From WHSW01 sp963769945 (lineage in GTDB: Bacteria > Actinomycetota > Thermoleophilia > Solirubrobacterales > 70-9): 64,000 nt of DNA. The stretch's first letter is position 1. Every line of letters begins with the position of its first letter. Where the stretch lies: contig CAVYOA010000008.1 of NCBI GenBank assembly GCA_963769945.1, positions 1 to 64,000 of the forward strand, given 5' to 3'. Below are positions 48,386 through 57,434 of this stretch, piece after piece. Below the pieces are notes generated by a model. That model saw only the letters and a program-made list of their open reading frames with translations. It ran no database searches and was not told where the DNA came from. A program made the position numbers and the translations under genes.

Positions 48386-48820
48386 CTAGGCGCCAGTGGT
48401 CGTGCTGCGCGCCACCGCGGCGATCAGCTCGCGGTCGTGGCGGTAGTCGAGTAGCTCGATGGCGGAGGCGAGCGGGAGCCAGCGCAACGCATCGACCTCG
48501 TCGTTGGGACTGAACTCGCTCGTCGGATCAAGCACGCGCATGCTCCAATAGCGCACCAGTTTGGCCCGCCCCTTACGGTCTCGATAACGCACGGGCTCGA
48601 GCTCGTCGGCAAGCGCGCAGCGCAGGCCTGTCTCCTCCTCAACCTCACGCAGAGCGCACTCCTCCCACCCCTCGCCCGGCTCGAGCTTGCCTTTCGGCAG
48701 CGACCAGTCGTCATAACGGGGACGGTGAACGAGTGCGACTTCGGGCCCCTGCCGGCCATCGCGCAGGACAACTCCGCCTGCGGCGCGCACGGCCACCTCG
48801 TCGCCGGTCAGCTCAGCCAC
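48386..48820 (-). CDS. NUDIX hydrolase
   Basis: 144 aa from GTG 48820, overlapping the threonine dehydratase stop by eight bases. The NUDIX box is GKLEPGEGWEECALREVEEE then TGL, a full G-x5-E-x7-REVEEETG match. Preceded by RAAGGVVLRDG and YDDWSLPKGKLE as in Ap4A/8-oxo-dGTP hydrolases. Substrate not determinable. Co-transcribed with ilvA-like gene. Confidence 0.91.
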   Translation of the reverse strand: MAELTGDEVAVRAAGGVVLRDGRQGPEVALVHRPRYDDWSLPKGKLEPGEGWEECALREVEEETGLRCALADELEPVRYRDRKGRAKLVRYWSMRVLDPTSEFSPNDEVDALRWLPLASAIELLDYRHDRELIAAVARSTTTGA

Positions 48821-50045
48821 TGCGGCGCTCTTCGGTGATCGAGAAGCCCTTTGCCGCGACCGCCGCGAGGACCGCGCGCCCGTGTTCGAGGCCGTCGGTC
48901 TGAAGCACCAGCCGGATCGCGGTCTCGCGTACATGCAGGTCGACGCCCTCACGGATGTGAGCGACATCAAGAACGTTGGCCCCGTGCTCGGCGACGGTGC
49001 CAACGAGCCCTGCCAGCGCGCCCGGGCGGTCCGGGACCACGGTTGAGAAGACCAACCGGCGCCGAGCGGCGGTCTCGCCGAGGCGGATGCACTCGACCAG
49101 GCGCGCCGCATCGACATTGCCTCCCGACAGCACCGCGCAGATCTCACCCTCGTCCGGCGCCTCGAGCTTGCCCGCCAGAAGCGCAGCCACCGCGGCCGCG
49201 CCGGCCCCCTCGACCACGAGCTTGGAGCGCTCGAGCAAGAGCACCATCGCCTGCGCGACATCGTCGTCGGAGACCATGACCACCTCGTCGACGAAGCTCG
49301 CGACCAGCGGTCGTGTCAACTCACCAGGGCGTTTGACCGCAATCCCATCGCAGATCGTCTGCACCCTGCGCCCGCCCAGGCCAGCCGTTCGTACGTACGG
49401 CGCGCATTGGTCGGACTGAACTCCGACGACGCGACACCCAGGCAGCCGCTGCTTGACCGCGATCGCAATGCCCGCCGCCAGGGCTCCGCCGCCGATGGCG
49501 ACGACCACCAGGCTCGTACGCGGCGCGGCGGCTGCGATCTCGAGGCCGATCGTGCCCTGGCCGGCCAGCACCACCGGATCATCGAAGGCGTGAATCAGGG
49601 TCGCGCCCTCACTCTCGACGGTCGCGCGGGCGGCGGCAACTGCGTCGTCGAACCCCCCTTCGACGAGGCGCACCTCGCCGCCATAGGCACGCACCGCTTC
49701 CACCTTGGCGATCGCCGCGTCCTCAGGCATGAACAAAACCGACTGGATCCCACGAGCACGCGCCGCCACGGCGACGGCCTGAGCATGGTTGCCAGCGCTG
49801 GCGGCCACGACACCACGCTCGAGGTCCTCCTCGCTCATCCGCGAGATCCGGTTGTGAGCGCCACGAACCTTGAACGAGCCCGTCCGCTGCAGGTTCTCGG
49901 CCTTGAGCGTCACCGTGCAGCCGACCCGTCTCGAGATTTCGCCTGCGCTGAACATTGGCGTCTCACGGACGAAGCCCTGGATCGTCCGCGCAGCGGCCTC
50001 GATCTGCTCGATCCCGAGCGGCTGCGCTACAGCCTCGCTGGCCAT
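48813..50045 (-). CDS. ilvA: threonine dehydratase (PLP-dependent, with C-terminal ACT domain)
   Basis: 410 aa. The PLP lysine is in QRTGSFKVRGAHNRI, the phosphate loop AIGGGALAAG, with ASAGNHAQAVAVAARARGI as in fold-type II deaminases. The last 75 residues (FSTVVPDRPGALAGLVGTVA, then VDLHVRETAIRLVLQT) are a single ACT domain, as in short TdcB/IlvA forms that are allosterically controlled. Converts threonine to 2-oxobutanoate (and possibly serine to pyruvate). Divergent from a P450. Confidence 0.9.
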   Translation of the reverse strand: MASEAVAQPLGIEQIEAAARTIQGFVRETPMFSAGEISRRVGCTVTLKAENLQRTGSFKVRGAHNRISRMSEEDLERGVVAASAGNHAQAVAVAARARGIQSVLFMPEDAAIAKVEAVRAYGGEVRLVEGGFDDAVAAARATVESEGATLIHAFDDPVVLAGQGTIGLEIAAAAPRTSLVVVAIGGGALAAGIAIAVKQRLPGCRVVGVQSDQCAPYVRTAGLGGRRVQTICDGIAVKRPGELTRPLVASFVDEVVMVSDDDVAQAMVLLLERSKLVVEGAGAAAVAALLAGKLEAPDEGEICAVLSGGNVDAARLVECIRLGETAARRRLVFSTVVPDRPGALAGLVGTVAEHGANVLDVAHIREGVDLHVRETAIRLVLQTDGLEHGRAVLAAVAAKGFSITEERRSG

Positions 50046-50094
50046 AGGGTCAGGCTAGTCGAGCACCCTGCCGCATGGGATAATCGCCATCGCG

Positions 50095-51429
50095 ATGGCT
50101 CTGCCTCCCGGACCACCCGGACCCGCCGTAATCACCGCGGCCCGCTTCGTTCGCCGCCCGCTGGAGAGTCTGCTTGCCTGGCAACGGCGCTACGGCAACG
50201 TCTTCTCAGTCCGTTTCCCGGTCTTTGGAACCGGCGTCTACGTCGCCGAGCCCGAGGAGATCCGCGCGATGTTCACCGGGGATCAAAGCGAAATGCTCGC
50301 CGGCGAGGCGAACTCGATGCTCGCCCCCGTGCTCGGCGAAAGCTCGGTCTTGGTTCTCGACGGCCCCCGTCACCTGCGTCAGCGCAAGCTGCTGTTGCCG
50401 CCATTTCAGGGCTCCGCGGTGGCCAGCTTGCGGGAGATCGTTCGCGATGTCGCTGAGGCCGAGGTCTCAAGCTGGGCACCCGGCGACGAGTTCGCGATGC
50501 GCGAGCGGATGCGTACGCTGACGTTCGACGTCATCTGCCGCGCCGTCTTCGGCGTCACCGACCCCGCGCGGGTCGAGCAGCTGCGCCGGGCGCTGCTCGA
50601 CCTGCTCGATCTCGGCACCAGCGTCTTCCTTCCTGACGCGCTGCGACGAGACTTCGGACCCTGGAGCCCCTGGGGACGAACAAAACGGCGGCTCGCGATC
50701 GCCGACGCCCTGCTGTACGAGGAGATCGAGCTGCGCCGTGCGGTGCCCGACCTCGTCGAGCGGCGCGACGTGCTTTCACTGCTGCTGCTCGCTCGCGATG
50801 AAAATGGGGAGCCGATGCGCGACGCCGAGCTTCGCGACGAGCTGATGACGATGCTTGTCGCCGGTCACGAAACGACCGCCACCGGGCTCGCCTTCGCCTT
50901 CGACCTGCTTCTTCACAACCCACCAGCGCTGGCTCGCCTGCGCGAGGAGCTCCCAGGCGGCGACGCCTACCTCGACGCTGTCGTCAGCGAGACATTGCGC
51001 ATGCGCCCGGTGATCGATGCGACCGAGCGCACGTTGACCAAACCGCGCATGGTCGCCGGCTACGAGCTTCCCGCCGGCATCCGCGTGTATCCGGGAATCG
51101 CACTCGTGCACATGCGCGAGGATCTCTACCCGCAGGCGAAACAGTTTCGGCCAGAGCGCTTTCTCGACGGCAATGTCCAGGCCTATTCGTGGCTTCCGTT
51201 CGGGGGCGGCATTCGCCGCTGCATCGGTGCCGCGCTTGCGCAAGCTGAGATGGCGGAGGTGATTCGATGTGTTGTCGAACGCCTCGAGCTCAGCGCGATC
51301 TCGCCCGAGCTCGACCCTGTCGTGCTCAGAGGGATAACGCTGAGCCCCCGCGATGGCGCGCGAGTTCGCGTCGAACGCAAGCTGACGCGCAGCCTGCGCC
51401 CGAAGGCGCAGCCGGCGGCTTTGGTCTAG
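50095..51429 (+). CDS. cytochrome P450
   Basis: 444 aa from ATG 50095. I-helix MLVAGHETTATG, ExxR in VSETLRMRP, and heme loop SWLPFGGGIRRCIGAALAQA with axial Cys376. The soluble N-terminus (LPPGPPGPAVITAARFVRRP) is proline-rich. Monooxygenase of unknown substrate; no ferredoxin or reductase gene is next to it. A weak GATAAT box lies about 25 bases before the ATG. It overlaps the convergent exporter gene by four bases. Confidence 0.93.
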   Translation: MALPPGPPGPAVITAARFVRRPLESLLAWQRRYGNVFSVRFPVFGTGVYVAEPEEIRAMFTGDQSEMLAGEANSMLAPVLGESSVLVLDGPRHLRQRKLLLPPFQGSAVASLREIVRDVAEAEVSSWAPGDEFAMRERMRTLTFDVICRAVFGVTDPARVEQLRRALLDLLDLGTSVFLPDALRRDFGPWSPWGRTKRRLAIADALLYEEIELRRAVPDLVERRDVLSLLLLARDENGEPMRDAELRDELMTMLVAGHETTATGLAFAFDLLLHNPPALARLREELPGGDAYLDAVVSETLRMRPVIDATERTLTKPRMVAGYELPAGIRVYPGIALVHMREDLYPQAKQFRPERFLDGNVQAYSWLPFGGGIRRCIGAALAQAEMAEVIRCVVERLELSAISPELDPVVLRGITLSPRDGARVRVERKLTRSLRPKAQPAALV

Positions 51430-52541
51430 CTCAGCTTCGGCACGGCGAGCCCGCCGGTCGCCGGTCCGGGCTCAGGCGGCTTGGCCAGAAGCGTCCGGCG
51501 GTAGTCGCGGTACTCGCGCCAGACGATCTGCACCGTCGCCGCGGCAGGGATCGCGAGGATCGCACCCATCACCCCAAATAGGGTCGAGCCGAAGAGCACG
51601 GCGACAAGGATCACGAACGGCTCCACCTGGACCGCCTTGCCCTGAATCCGGGGCTGGATCACATAGTTCTCGAACTGCTGATAGACGATCGCCCAGACTG
51701 CCCAGACGATGACCCCCACCGGAAAGTTGACGAACAGCATCACGATCGCAATCCCGACCGCAGCGATCGTCGCGCCCACCACCGGGATCAGATCGAAGAA
51801 AGCGACGACGAGCGCCAAGGGACCTGCGAACGGCGCGCCCAAGATGTTGAGCACGATGAACGCGCTGACTCCCGCGACCGTGGCCTGGATCAAGGCGCCG
51901 CTGACGTAATTGCCGACCGCGTCGGCTATGCGCGTCAGGGTTCGTTCGATCCTCGGAGCGCGGTCGGCTGGCTGACTGCGCACGAACGCCGCCGCCCAGC
52001 GCGGGCCCGCGGCGACCATGAAGACGCTGAGGATGAGAATCGTAACCGCGGCGAAGATCGAGTTGACGACGCCGACGCCGATATCGCGAAGCACGTTCGC
52101 GGCATCTCCGATTCGACTCGGAAGGTCGTCGGCGGCATTTTGAATCTCGCTCGTGAAGTCGTACTTCTGGTTGAGGTCGCTGAGCGTCTCGTTCTCGTTT
52201 ACGAACTCGGTCACGTCGGTGGCGTACTGGGGAACATTGCGTGCCAGGCTCTCGATCTGCCCGACGAGCGAGGGGATCAGCAACGCGCCGACCGCGATCG
52301 GGATCAGGACGAGGCTCATGTAGGCGATCCCGACCGAGAGCCCGCGCCGGCCCGTCTTGTGTTGCAGTGCGTGGATCGGGCCCGACATCGCAATCGCGAT
52401 GAACGCCGCGACGACCAGCCAGGTGAGCGGCCGCTGAAGCTGGACGACCACATACAAGGCCACGAACACCGCGACAACGATCGCGATCGTGCGCAACACC
52501 GCCCTGCCCAACGGGTCGCGCTGGGACATCACGGCCATCAC
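51426..52541 (-). CDS. AI-2E family transporter (PerM/YdiK type)
   Basis: 371 aa, about eight TM helices. Pattern of two N-terminal TM helices (IAIVVAVFVALYVVVQLQRP), a soluble helical part around residues 95-150, a C-terminal block LVVAFFDLIPVVGATIAAVG with VIQPRIQGKAVQVEPFVILV, the standard AI-2E signature. Exports or exchanges small molecules or ions; true substrate unknown. Confidence 0.9.
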   Translation of the reverse strand: MMAVMSQRDPLGRAVLRTIAIVVAVFVALYVVVQLQRPLTWLVVAAFIAIAMSGPIHALQHKTGRRGLSVGIAYMSLVLIPIAVGALLIPSLVGQIESLARNVPQYATDVTEFVNENETLSDLNQKYDFTSEIQNAADDLPSRIGDAANVLRDIGVGVVNSIFAAVTILILSVFMVAAGPRWAAAFVRSQPADRAPRIERTLTRIADAVGNYVSGALIQATVAGVSAFIVLNILGAPFAGPLALVVAFFDLIPVVGATIAAVGIAIVMLFVNFPVGVIVWAVWAIVYQQFENYVIQPRIQGKAVQVEPFVILVAVLFGSTLFGVMGAILAIPAAATVQIVWREYRDYRRTLLAKPPEPGPATGGLAVPKLS

Positions 52542-52631
52542 GATGACTGCCCAGGCGCAATCACGAACTCAGAACTCATCTCGCGCCGATATTCGGCGGA
52601 GCCGCGACGTTTCCTCGCGCGGTGTTAGCTG

Positions 52632-53648
52632 TCAGGCGATCTGGGGGATGCCGACCACGGCGGCAACATGCGCAGCGGCGTCCACCGGAGCTCCCGGCAG
52701 GTACTCGGCCCCGTGCGCGCGAGCGATCTGATCATTGCCCCCGGCACCGCCGAGAAACAGCGTGTGGTCAGCGCCAATGTGGACGAGCGCGGCATGGGCG
52801 GCCCTAAATCGCTCAGCATCGATCGCGGCGACGATCACCGCATCGGGCCTGAGCTTGGCCGCCGCTTCAGTCAGCGTCGCCGCCGGTACGTCACCGCCGA
52901 GGAAGGCGATCCGCCAACCGCGCTCACGCAGCGCCAAGCCAAAACAGAGGAGGCCAAGGTCGTGGCGCTCCTCGGCGGGGCAAGCAAGAAGCGCGAGCGG
53001 ACCGTCGCCTGATCCCCACCCGCGAGCCACTGCGAGCAAGCGCCCGCGCATGAACTCGCTGGCGAAATGCTCCTGCGCGATCGTGATCTCCTCGCCCACC
53101 CATCCCTCGCCGATCTCGACCAGAACCGGCAGTACGACCTTGTCGAGCACGATGTCGAGCGAGAACCGGGCAAAGGCGTCATCGAGAGCTACGTTGGCGC
53201 GGGTGTCGTCGAACCCCGTCAGCGCCGCGAGCAGCTCGCGGGTCGTCGCGGTGAGGACCGGGGTTGCGGCGGACGCCGGCGCCTCAGCGCCGACGTCCGC
53301 CTGTACTGATGCGTTGGGCACCGCCGGCGCAACATCTTCCAAGGAAGTTGCAGCGCGTCCCGCCTCGATCACATCAGACCCGGTTCGCTCCGCGACATTG
53401 GGGGCTTCGCGGGCGAGTGTTGCGGCCTCCGAAGCCGCGAGACCCTGCGAGATCAACGTTGCCATCTCGCGCACTCGGGTCTCGTCGGCGGGCGAATAGA
53501 GCCGGTAGCCGCCGCTCGTGCGGTCGGGCTCCAGCAGCGAGTAACGCCGCTCCCATGCGCGCAGGGTCTCGGGCCGGACCCCGACTCGGCGACTGAGCTC
53601 ACCGATCCGAACCAGCCGCCTGCCGCGCGTGGCTATCTCCTCGGCCAT
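52632..53648 (-). CDS. CarH/LitR-like B12-dependent light-sensing MerR regulator
   Basis: 338 aa from ATG 53648. A MerR winged helix (residues 12-75, RIGELSRRVGVRPETLRAWE) is followed by an Ala-rich linker, then a B12-binding four-helix cap and Rossmann domain. The cap has W183 and E193-H194 (WVGEEITIAQEHFASE), the CarH W-x9-EH motif; the lower axial ligand is E227-x-H229-x-x-G232. In characterised members, light destroys the adenosylcobalamin tetramer and relieves repression. The divergent SDR and SRPBCC genes are likely targets. The upstream TTG at 53672 is inside the promoter, so I reject it as the start. Confidence 0.87.
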   Translation of the reverse strand: MAEEIATRGRRLVRIGELSRRVGVRPETLRAWERRYSLLEPDRTSGGYRLYSPADETRVREMATLISQGLAASEAATLAREAPNVAERTGSDVIEAGRAATSLEDVAPAVPNASVQADVGAEAPASAATPVLTATTRELLAALTGFDDTRANVALDDAFARFSLDIVLDKVVLPVLVEIGEGWVGEEITIAQEHFASEFMRGRLLAVARGWGSGDGPLALLACPAEERHDLGLLCFGLALRERGWRIAFLGGDVPAATLTEAAAKLRPDAVIVAAIDAERFRAAHAALVHIGADHTLFLGGAGGNDQIARAHGAEYLPGAPVDAAAHVAAVVGIPQIA

Positions 53649-53663
53649 AGTTTCGGTGCGAAG

Positions 53664-53691
53664 CTTATACAAACATTCAGCACGAAGTCAA
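53664..53691 (-). promoter_or_regulatory. promoter of the CarH-like gene with overlapping repeats
   Basis: On the minus strand TTGACT (53691-53686) and TATAAG (53669-53664) are spaced by 16 bases, a near-consensus promoter that would start transcription about nine bases before ATG 53648. The strand holds two direct repeats of the form GCTG-N3/6-GTTTGT, one in the spacer and one just upstream, likely regulator sites shared with the divergent SDR gene. Confidence 0.65.
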
Positions 53692-53729
53692 GACAAACCT
53701 TGAACAGCAAGTCTGTATCGTTGTCTGCG

Positions 53730-54719
53730 ATGGGTTCCTTGCTTGATCGTGGCCTCGACTTCACCGTCGTCGGCGGGTACAGCCGTTTGGGCTACGCCGT
53801 GCGCAAGCGGATGTGGGAGTCCGAGCCCGAAGCCGGCGTCGGCGGCTCGAGGGTGCTCGTCACCGGGGCGGGGGCAGGCATCGGCGCTGCGGCCTGCGAG
53901 CTCTTCGCTCGCGGCGGCGCCAATGTTCACATGCTGGTGCGAAATGCCGAGCGCGGCGAGAAGGCCCGCGCCGAGATCGCCAAGCGCACCGGCTCCGACC
54001 GGCTCGAGCTCGAGATCTGCGACATCTCGGACCTCACCTCGGTACGCGAGTTCGGCGCAGCATTCGCTGCCGAGCACGGTGAGTTTCACACCCTGGTTCA
54101 CAACGCCGGCGTGATGCCGCCCGAGCGCACGACCACGGACGACGGCTTCGAGCTCACCTTCGCGACCAACGTGCTTGGCCCTTTCTTGCTCACGGCATCG
54201 CTACTTCCGGCCCTGCGCGCCGGTTCGCCCTCGACGGTAATCAACGTCTCCTCGGGCGGGATGTACACGCAGAAGCTGCGCCCCGACGACCTCCAGCTCG
54301 AAGCCCTCGACTACGACCCGACGACCGCGTACGCCCACACCAAGCGCTGCCAGGTGATCTTGACCGAGCTCTGGGCCGAGCGTTTGCGCGGGAGCGGCAT
54401 CGGCGTCCATGCGATGCATCCTGGCTGGGCTGACACCCCCGGAGTGCAGACCTCGCTGCCGCGATTTCGCTCGGTTATGCGGCCGCTGTTGCGTAATGCC
54501 GAACAGGCTGCGGACACGGTCGTGTGGCTTGCGGGCGCAGTTGAGCCAGCGCGGCAGCCAGGTCGTTTCTGGCACGACCGGGCCCTCCGCCCCACGCATC
54601 GCCTCCCCCGGACCCGGGAGTCGGCGGCCGATCGGGCCCAGCTTTGGACCGAGTGCATGCGGATGTCGGGGCTGAGCGCGGCCGACCTCGAGCCCGCGAG
54701 CTCTTCGGCGGCGGCGTAG
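53730..54719 (+). CDS. short-chain dehydrogenase (DHRS12-like)
   Basis: 329 aa from ATG 53730. SDR Rossmann motif VLVTGAGAGIGAAACELFAR, NAG in LVHNAGVMPP, NVSSGGMYT with the serine, and active-site Y-x-x-x-K in AYAHTKRCQVIL. The N-terminal 45 residues (SRLGYAVRKRMW) precede the SDR core, as in the DHRS12 group commonly placed in light-responsive clusters. Divergent from the CarH-like gene (82 bases between starts) and followed after seven bases by an SRPBCC gene. Confidence 0.85.
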   Translation: MGSLLDRGLDFTVVGGYSRLGYAVRKRMWESEPEAGVGGSRVLVTGAGAGIGAAACELFARGGANVHMLVRNAERGEKARAEIAKRTGSDRLELEICDISDLTSVREFGAAFAAEHGEFHTLVHNAGVMPPERTTTDDGFELTFATNVLGPFLLTASLLPALRAGSPSTVINVSSGGMYTQKLRPDDLQLEALDYDPTTAYAHTKRCQVILTELWAERLRGSGIGVHAMHPGWADTPGVQTSLPRFRSVMRPLLRNAEQAADTVVWLAGAVEPARQPGRFWHDRALRPTHRLPRTRESAADRAQLWTECMRMSGLSAADLEPASSSAAA

Positions 54720-54726
54720 CCAACTG

Positions 54727-55203
54727 ATGGCTCACTACCGCGGCACGATCGACTCCAAGCGCTCGGTCGAAGCGACTTTCGACTACATGGCGGACTTTCG
54801 CTCGGTGGCCGCCTGGGACCCGACCGCGGTCGAGGCCGAGATGCTTGGCGATGCTCCCGGCATTGGCACGCGCTTTCGCGTCGTCGTGCGCATCGCCGGC
54901 CGCGAAAACGAGTTCATCTACACGACGCTCGAATACGAACGCCCGCGGCGGTTCGTCCTGCGCGCTGAAAGCTCGACCGTCGTCTCGCAGGACACGGTCA
55001 CCGTCGAGGCGGCACCCGGCGCTGGCGCCAAGCTCATCTACGACGCCGACCTGCGCCCCAAGGGCCTGATCAAGCTCGCCGATCCCGTGCTCGGGCTGAT
55101 GTTCAAGCGCCTCGGCGACAACGCCGCAGCCGGTCTGCGTCGCGAGCTCGGGTCCTCGGAGGCCTTGAGCGACGAGGACGTTTCGAGCGACGGCCGCGAC
55201 TGA
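54727..55203 (+). CDS. SRPBCC-family protein
   Basis: 158 aa from ATG 54727. Typical START-like layout: AHYRGTIDSKRSVEATFDYM, RFRVVVRIAGRENEFIYTT, FVLRAESSTVVSQDTVTV, and a C-terminal helix LMFKRLGDNAAAGLRREL. Binds a lipid or polyketide-like ligand. Seven bases after the SDR gene and probably in the same light-regulated transcript. Confidence 0.82.
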   Translation: MAHYRGTIDSKRSVEATFDYMADFRSVAAWDPTAVEAEMLGDAPGIGTRFRVVVRIAGRENEFIYTTLEYERPRRFVLRAESSTVVSQDTVTVEAAPGAGAKLIYDADLRPKGLIKLADPVLGLMFKRLGDNAAAGLRRELGSSEALSDEDVSSDGRD

Positions 55204-55212
55204 CTGGGCGAG

Positions 55213-56700
55213 CTAGGCGTCGGTCGGGCCAGCCGTACTCTGCACCGGCGGCTCGAGCGCCCCGCCGAGCTCGACGTGCGCACGACTGTCGCGCCCGCGG
55301 ATCAGGGTCAGGGTGGCCAGCAAACCCAGCAATGCGATCCCCGCGCCGACGAGAAATGCATCGCTATAGCCGTCGGTGAGGATGGCGGGCGTCGGCGCTC
55401 CACCGGCGCCAGCGGCACCATCGTCGATCGTGGAGAAGGCGACGGTCGAGAGCACCGCGAGCCCTAGCGCACCACCGATCTGCTGCGAGGTGTTGATCAG
55501 GCCGCTTGCCAATCCGGCTTCACGCTGCGCGACGCCAGAGACCGCGGCGATCGTCACGGGCACGAACGCGAAGCCGAGACCGACAGCGGCGAACAGCGAA
55601 GGTCCGAGCACGTCACTGAGAAAGCTGCCGTCGACGGAGATCTGGCTGAACCAGAGGAGGCCGATCGCGATCGACACCATGCCGGTGGCGAGGATCGGCT
55701 TGAAGCCGACCTTGGTCACGAGCTGTGAGGCGATCCCGGCGGCGAGGATGATCGTCACCGCCAGCGGCAGGTAGGAGAGTCCGGTCTTGATCGGGCTGAA
55801 ACCGAGCACGTCCTGCATGTAGAGCGAGATGAAGAAGAACATCGAAAACAGCGATGCGCCGATCAGCAGGCCGACGACGTTGGCTCCTGTCAGCGTGCGC
55901 AGGCGAAAGATCGTGAACGGCACCAGTGGCGACGTGGCTCGGCTCTCGATCGCGACGAAAACCGCGAGCAGTGCCAGCGCGCCGGCCAGCAGGCCAATCG
56001 TCTGACCCGAGCCCCAGCCGGCATCCGGCGCCTCGACCAGCGCGTAGACCAGCAGCGCGAGCCCGGCGGTGACGCTGATTGCGCCGGCAACATCGAACGA
56101 GCGGTCCTCAGACTCGGCGCTCGACTCGGCGATCAGCCTCGGCGCCAAGATCGCGGCAGCGATGCCGATTGGCACGTTGACCCACAGCACCCACTCCCAG
56201 CCCACGTACTCGGTCAGCACTCCGCCCAGCAGCACACCGGCGGCGCCGCCTGAGCCCGCGACCGCGCCCCAGGCGCCCAGCGCCTTGTTTCGCTCCGAGC
56301 CGTCCTTGAAGGTCGTGGTCACGATCGAGAGCGCCGCCGGCGAGAGGATCGCGGCGCCCAAGCCCTGAACTGCACGAGCGACGATCAGGGCGACATCGGA
56401 CTCGGCGAAGCCGCCGGCGAGCGAGGCGAGCGCAAAGAGGATCAACCCACCCATGAACACGCGGCGGCGTCCGAGCAGGTCGGCGAGGCGTCCGCCTAGC
56501 AGCAGGAAGCCGCCGAAGGTGAGGATGTAGGCGTTGATCACCCAAGAGAGGTTGTCGCCGGAGAAGCCGAGGTCGGCGCCCATCGTCGGCAGAGCGACGT
56601 TGACGATCGAAGCGTCGAGGACGACGACGAACTGCGCCACACACAACAGGGCAAGCGCCTTCCACCTGCGGCTCTCGAACTCTCTTTGCTCTGCGTTCAT
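55213..56700 (-). CDS. MFS multidrug exporter, DHA2 (14-TM) family
   Basis: 495 aa from ATG 56700. MFS motif C-like GSGGAAGVLLGGVLTEYVG, motif A in GGRLADLLGRRRVFMGG, and motif D1 in VVLDASIVNVALPTMG; fourteen predicted TM segments. Proton-driven efflux of drugs or dyes, as in EmrB/QacA. Divergently paired with a TetR repressor gene that begins 105 bases away, with two operators between them. Confidence 0.92.
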   Translation of the reverse strand: MNAEQREFESRRWKALALLCVAQFVVVLDASIVNVALPTMGADLGFSGDNLSWVINAYILTFGGFLLLGGRLADLLGRRRVFMGGLILFALASLAGGFAESDVALIVARAVQGLGAAILSPAALSIVTTTFKDGSERNKALGAWGAVAGSGGAAGVLLGGVLTEYVGWEWVLWVNVPIGIAAAILAPRLIAESSAESEDRSFDVAGAISVTAGLALLVYALVEAPDAGWGSGQTIGLLAGALALLAVFVAIESRATSPLVPFTIFRLRTLTGANVVGLLIGASLFSMFFFISLYMQDVLGFSPIKTGLSYLPLAVTIILAAGIASQLVTKVGFKPILATGMVSIAIGLLWFSQISVDGSFLSDVLGPSLFAAVGLGFAFVPVTIAAVSGVAQREAGLASGLINTSQQIGGALGLAVLSTVAFSTIDDGAAGAGGAPTPAILTDGYSDAFLVGAGIALLGLLATLTLIRGRDSRAHVELGGALEPPVQSTAGPTDA

Positions 56701-56747
56701 CGAAGTGCCTCTTGCGATCCAAGTTCAGGCGTATAATCGGAGTTACG

Positions 56748-56786
56748 GTTCCGCTTGATCGGAACTATACGGAATTCGCGTTCCGT
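56748..56786. promoter_or_regulatory. twin TetR operators between MFS exporter and its repressor
   Basis: Two palindromes with the same half-site TTCCG: GTTCCG-N6-CGGAAC at 56748-56765 and ACGGAA-N6-TTCCGT at 56769-56786. Centres are 21 bp apart, two helical turns. On the plus strand TTACGG and TATACG (17-base spacer) make a possible promoter for the repressor gene overlapping the first operator; the minus strand has TATAGT toward the exporter. A TATAAT also occurs at 56732-56737. Confidence 0.72.
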
Positions 56787-56805
56787 TTGACGAGAGGTTT
56801 GATCG

Positions 56806-57405
56806 ATGGCGACGCGCACGACTGTGAACGAACAGCGAGCTCCTGAGCGAGAGCAACGGGCCGACGCGCGGCGTAATCGAGCCAAGCTCCTCGACGCTGC
56901 GCGCGCACATTTTGCCAGCCACGGTCTCGACGCCCAGATCGATGAGATCGCACGGCTCGCTGGAGTTGGCGTGGGTACGGTCTACCGCCACTTTCCGACC
57001 AAGGAAGATCTACTGCAGGCGCTGACCGACGAGCGCTTCGAGGGGCTGGCTGCGGCCGCGCGTGAAGCGCTCGAGGTGGCCGATCCCTGGGAAGGCTTCG
57101 CCGGCTACATGACCTACTCGACTCGGGTCATGGCCGAGGACCGCGCGCTCTCAGAAGCGATGGACCAGCGCCCGGACTTCTGCAGCGAGGCGGCCCATCG
57201 CGTCGGCTTGCTCGAGATCACGGGCGAGATCGTCGAACGCGCCCAGCTGAGCGGCCAGCTGCGAGCCGACATCGTCGCCTGGGACGTGCCCAGCCTCGTC
57301 TGCGGGCTCGGGCGGGCTGTACGAGTTCAGGGTGATGGACGTCCGGCGATGAGCTGGGAGCGCCACCTCGAGATCATCCTCGCCGGGCTTCGCGCAGGCG
57401 TCTAG
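56806..57405 (+). CDS. TetR-family repressor of the MFS exporter
   Basis: 199 aa from ATG 56806. Helix-turn-helix IDEIARLAGVGVGTVYRHFP then TKEDLLQALTDERF is a classic TetR core; the C-terminal helical domain senses a ligand. Gene order and twin palindromes indicate autoregulation and control of the divergent exporter. Ligand unknown. Confidence 0.91.
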   Translation: MATRTTVNEQRAPEREQRADARRNRAKLLDAARAHFASHGLDAQIDEIARLAGVGVGTVYRHFPTKEDLLQALTDERFEGLAAAAREALEVADPWEGFAGYMTYSTRVMAEDRALSEAMDQRPDFCSEAAHRVGLLEITGEIVERAQLSGQLRADIVAWDVPSLVCGLGRAVRVQGDGRPAMSWERHLEIILAGLRAGV

Positions 57406-57434
57406 CCCGGTCGCCATAGATACTGCGTTGTCTG

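Noticed and set aside
53648..53672. TTG at 53672 as the start of the CarH-like protein
   Set aside because: The codon lies inside the probable -10 box and adds eight non-conserved residues; ATG 53648 is better.
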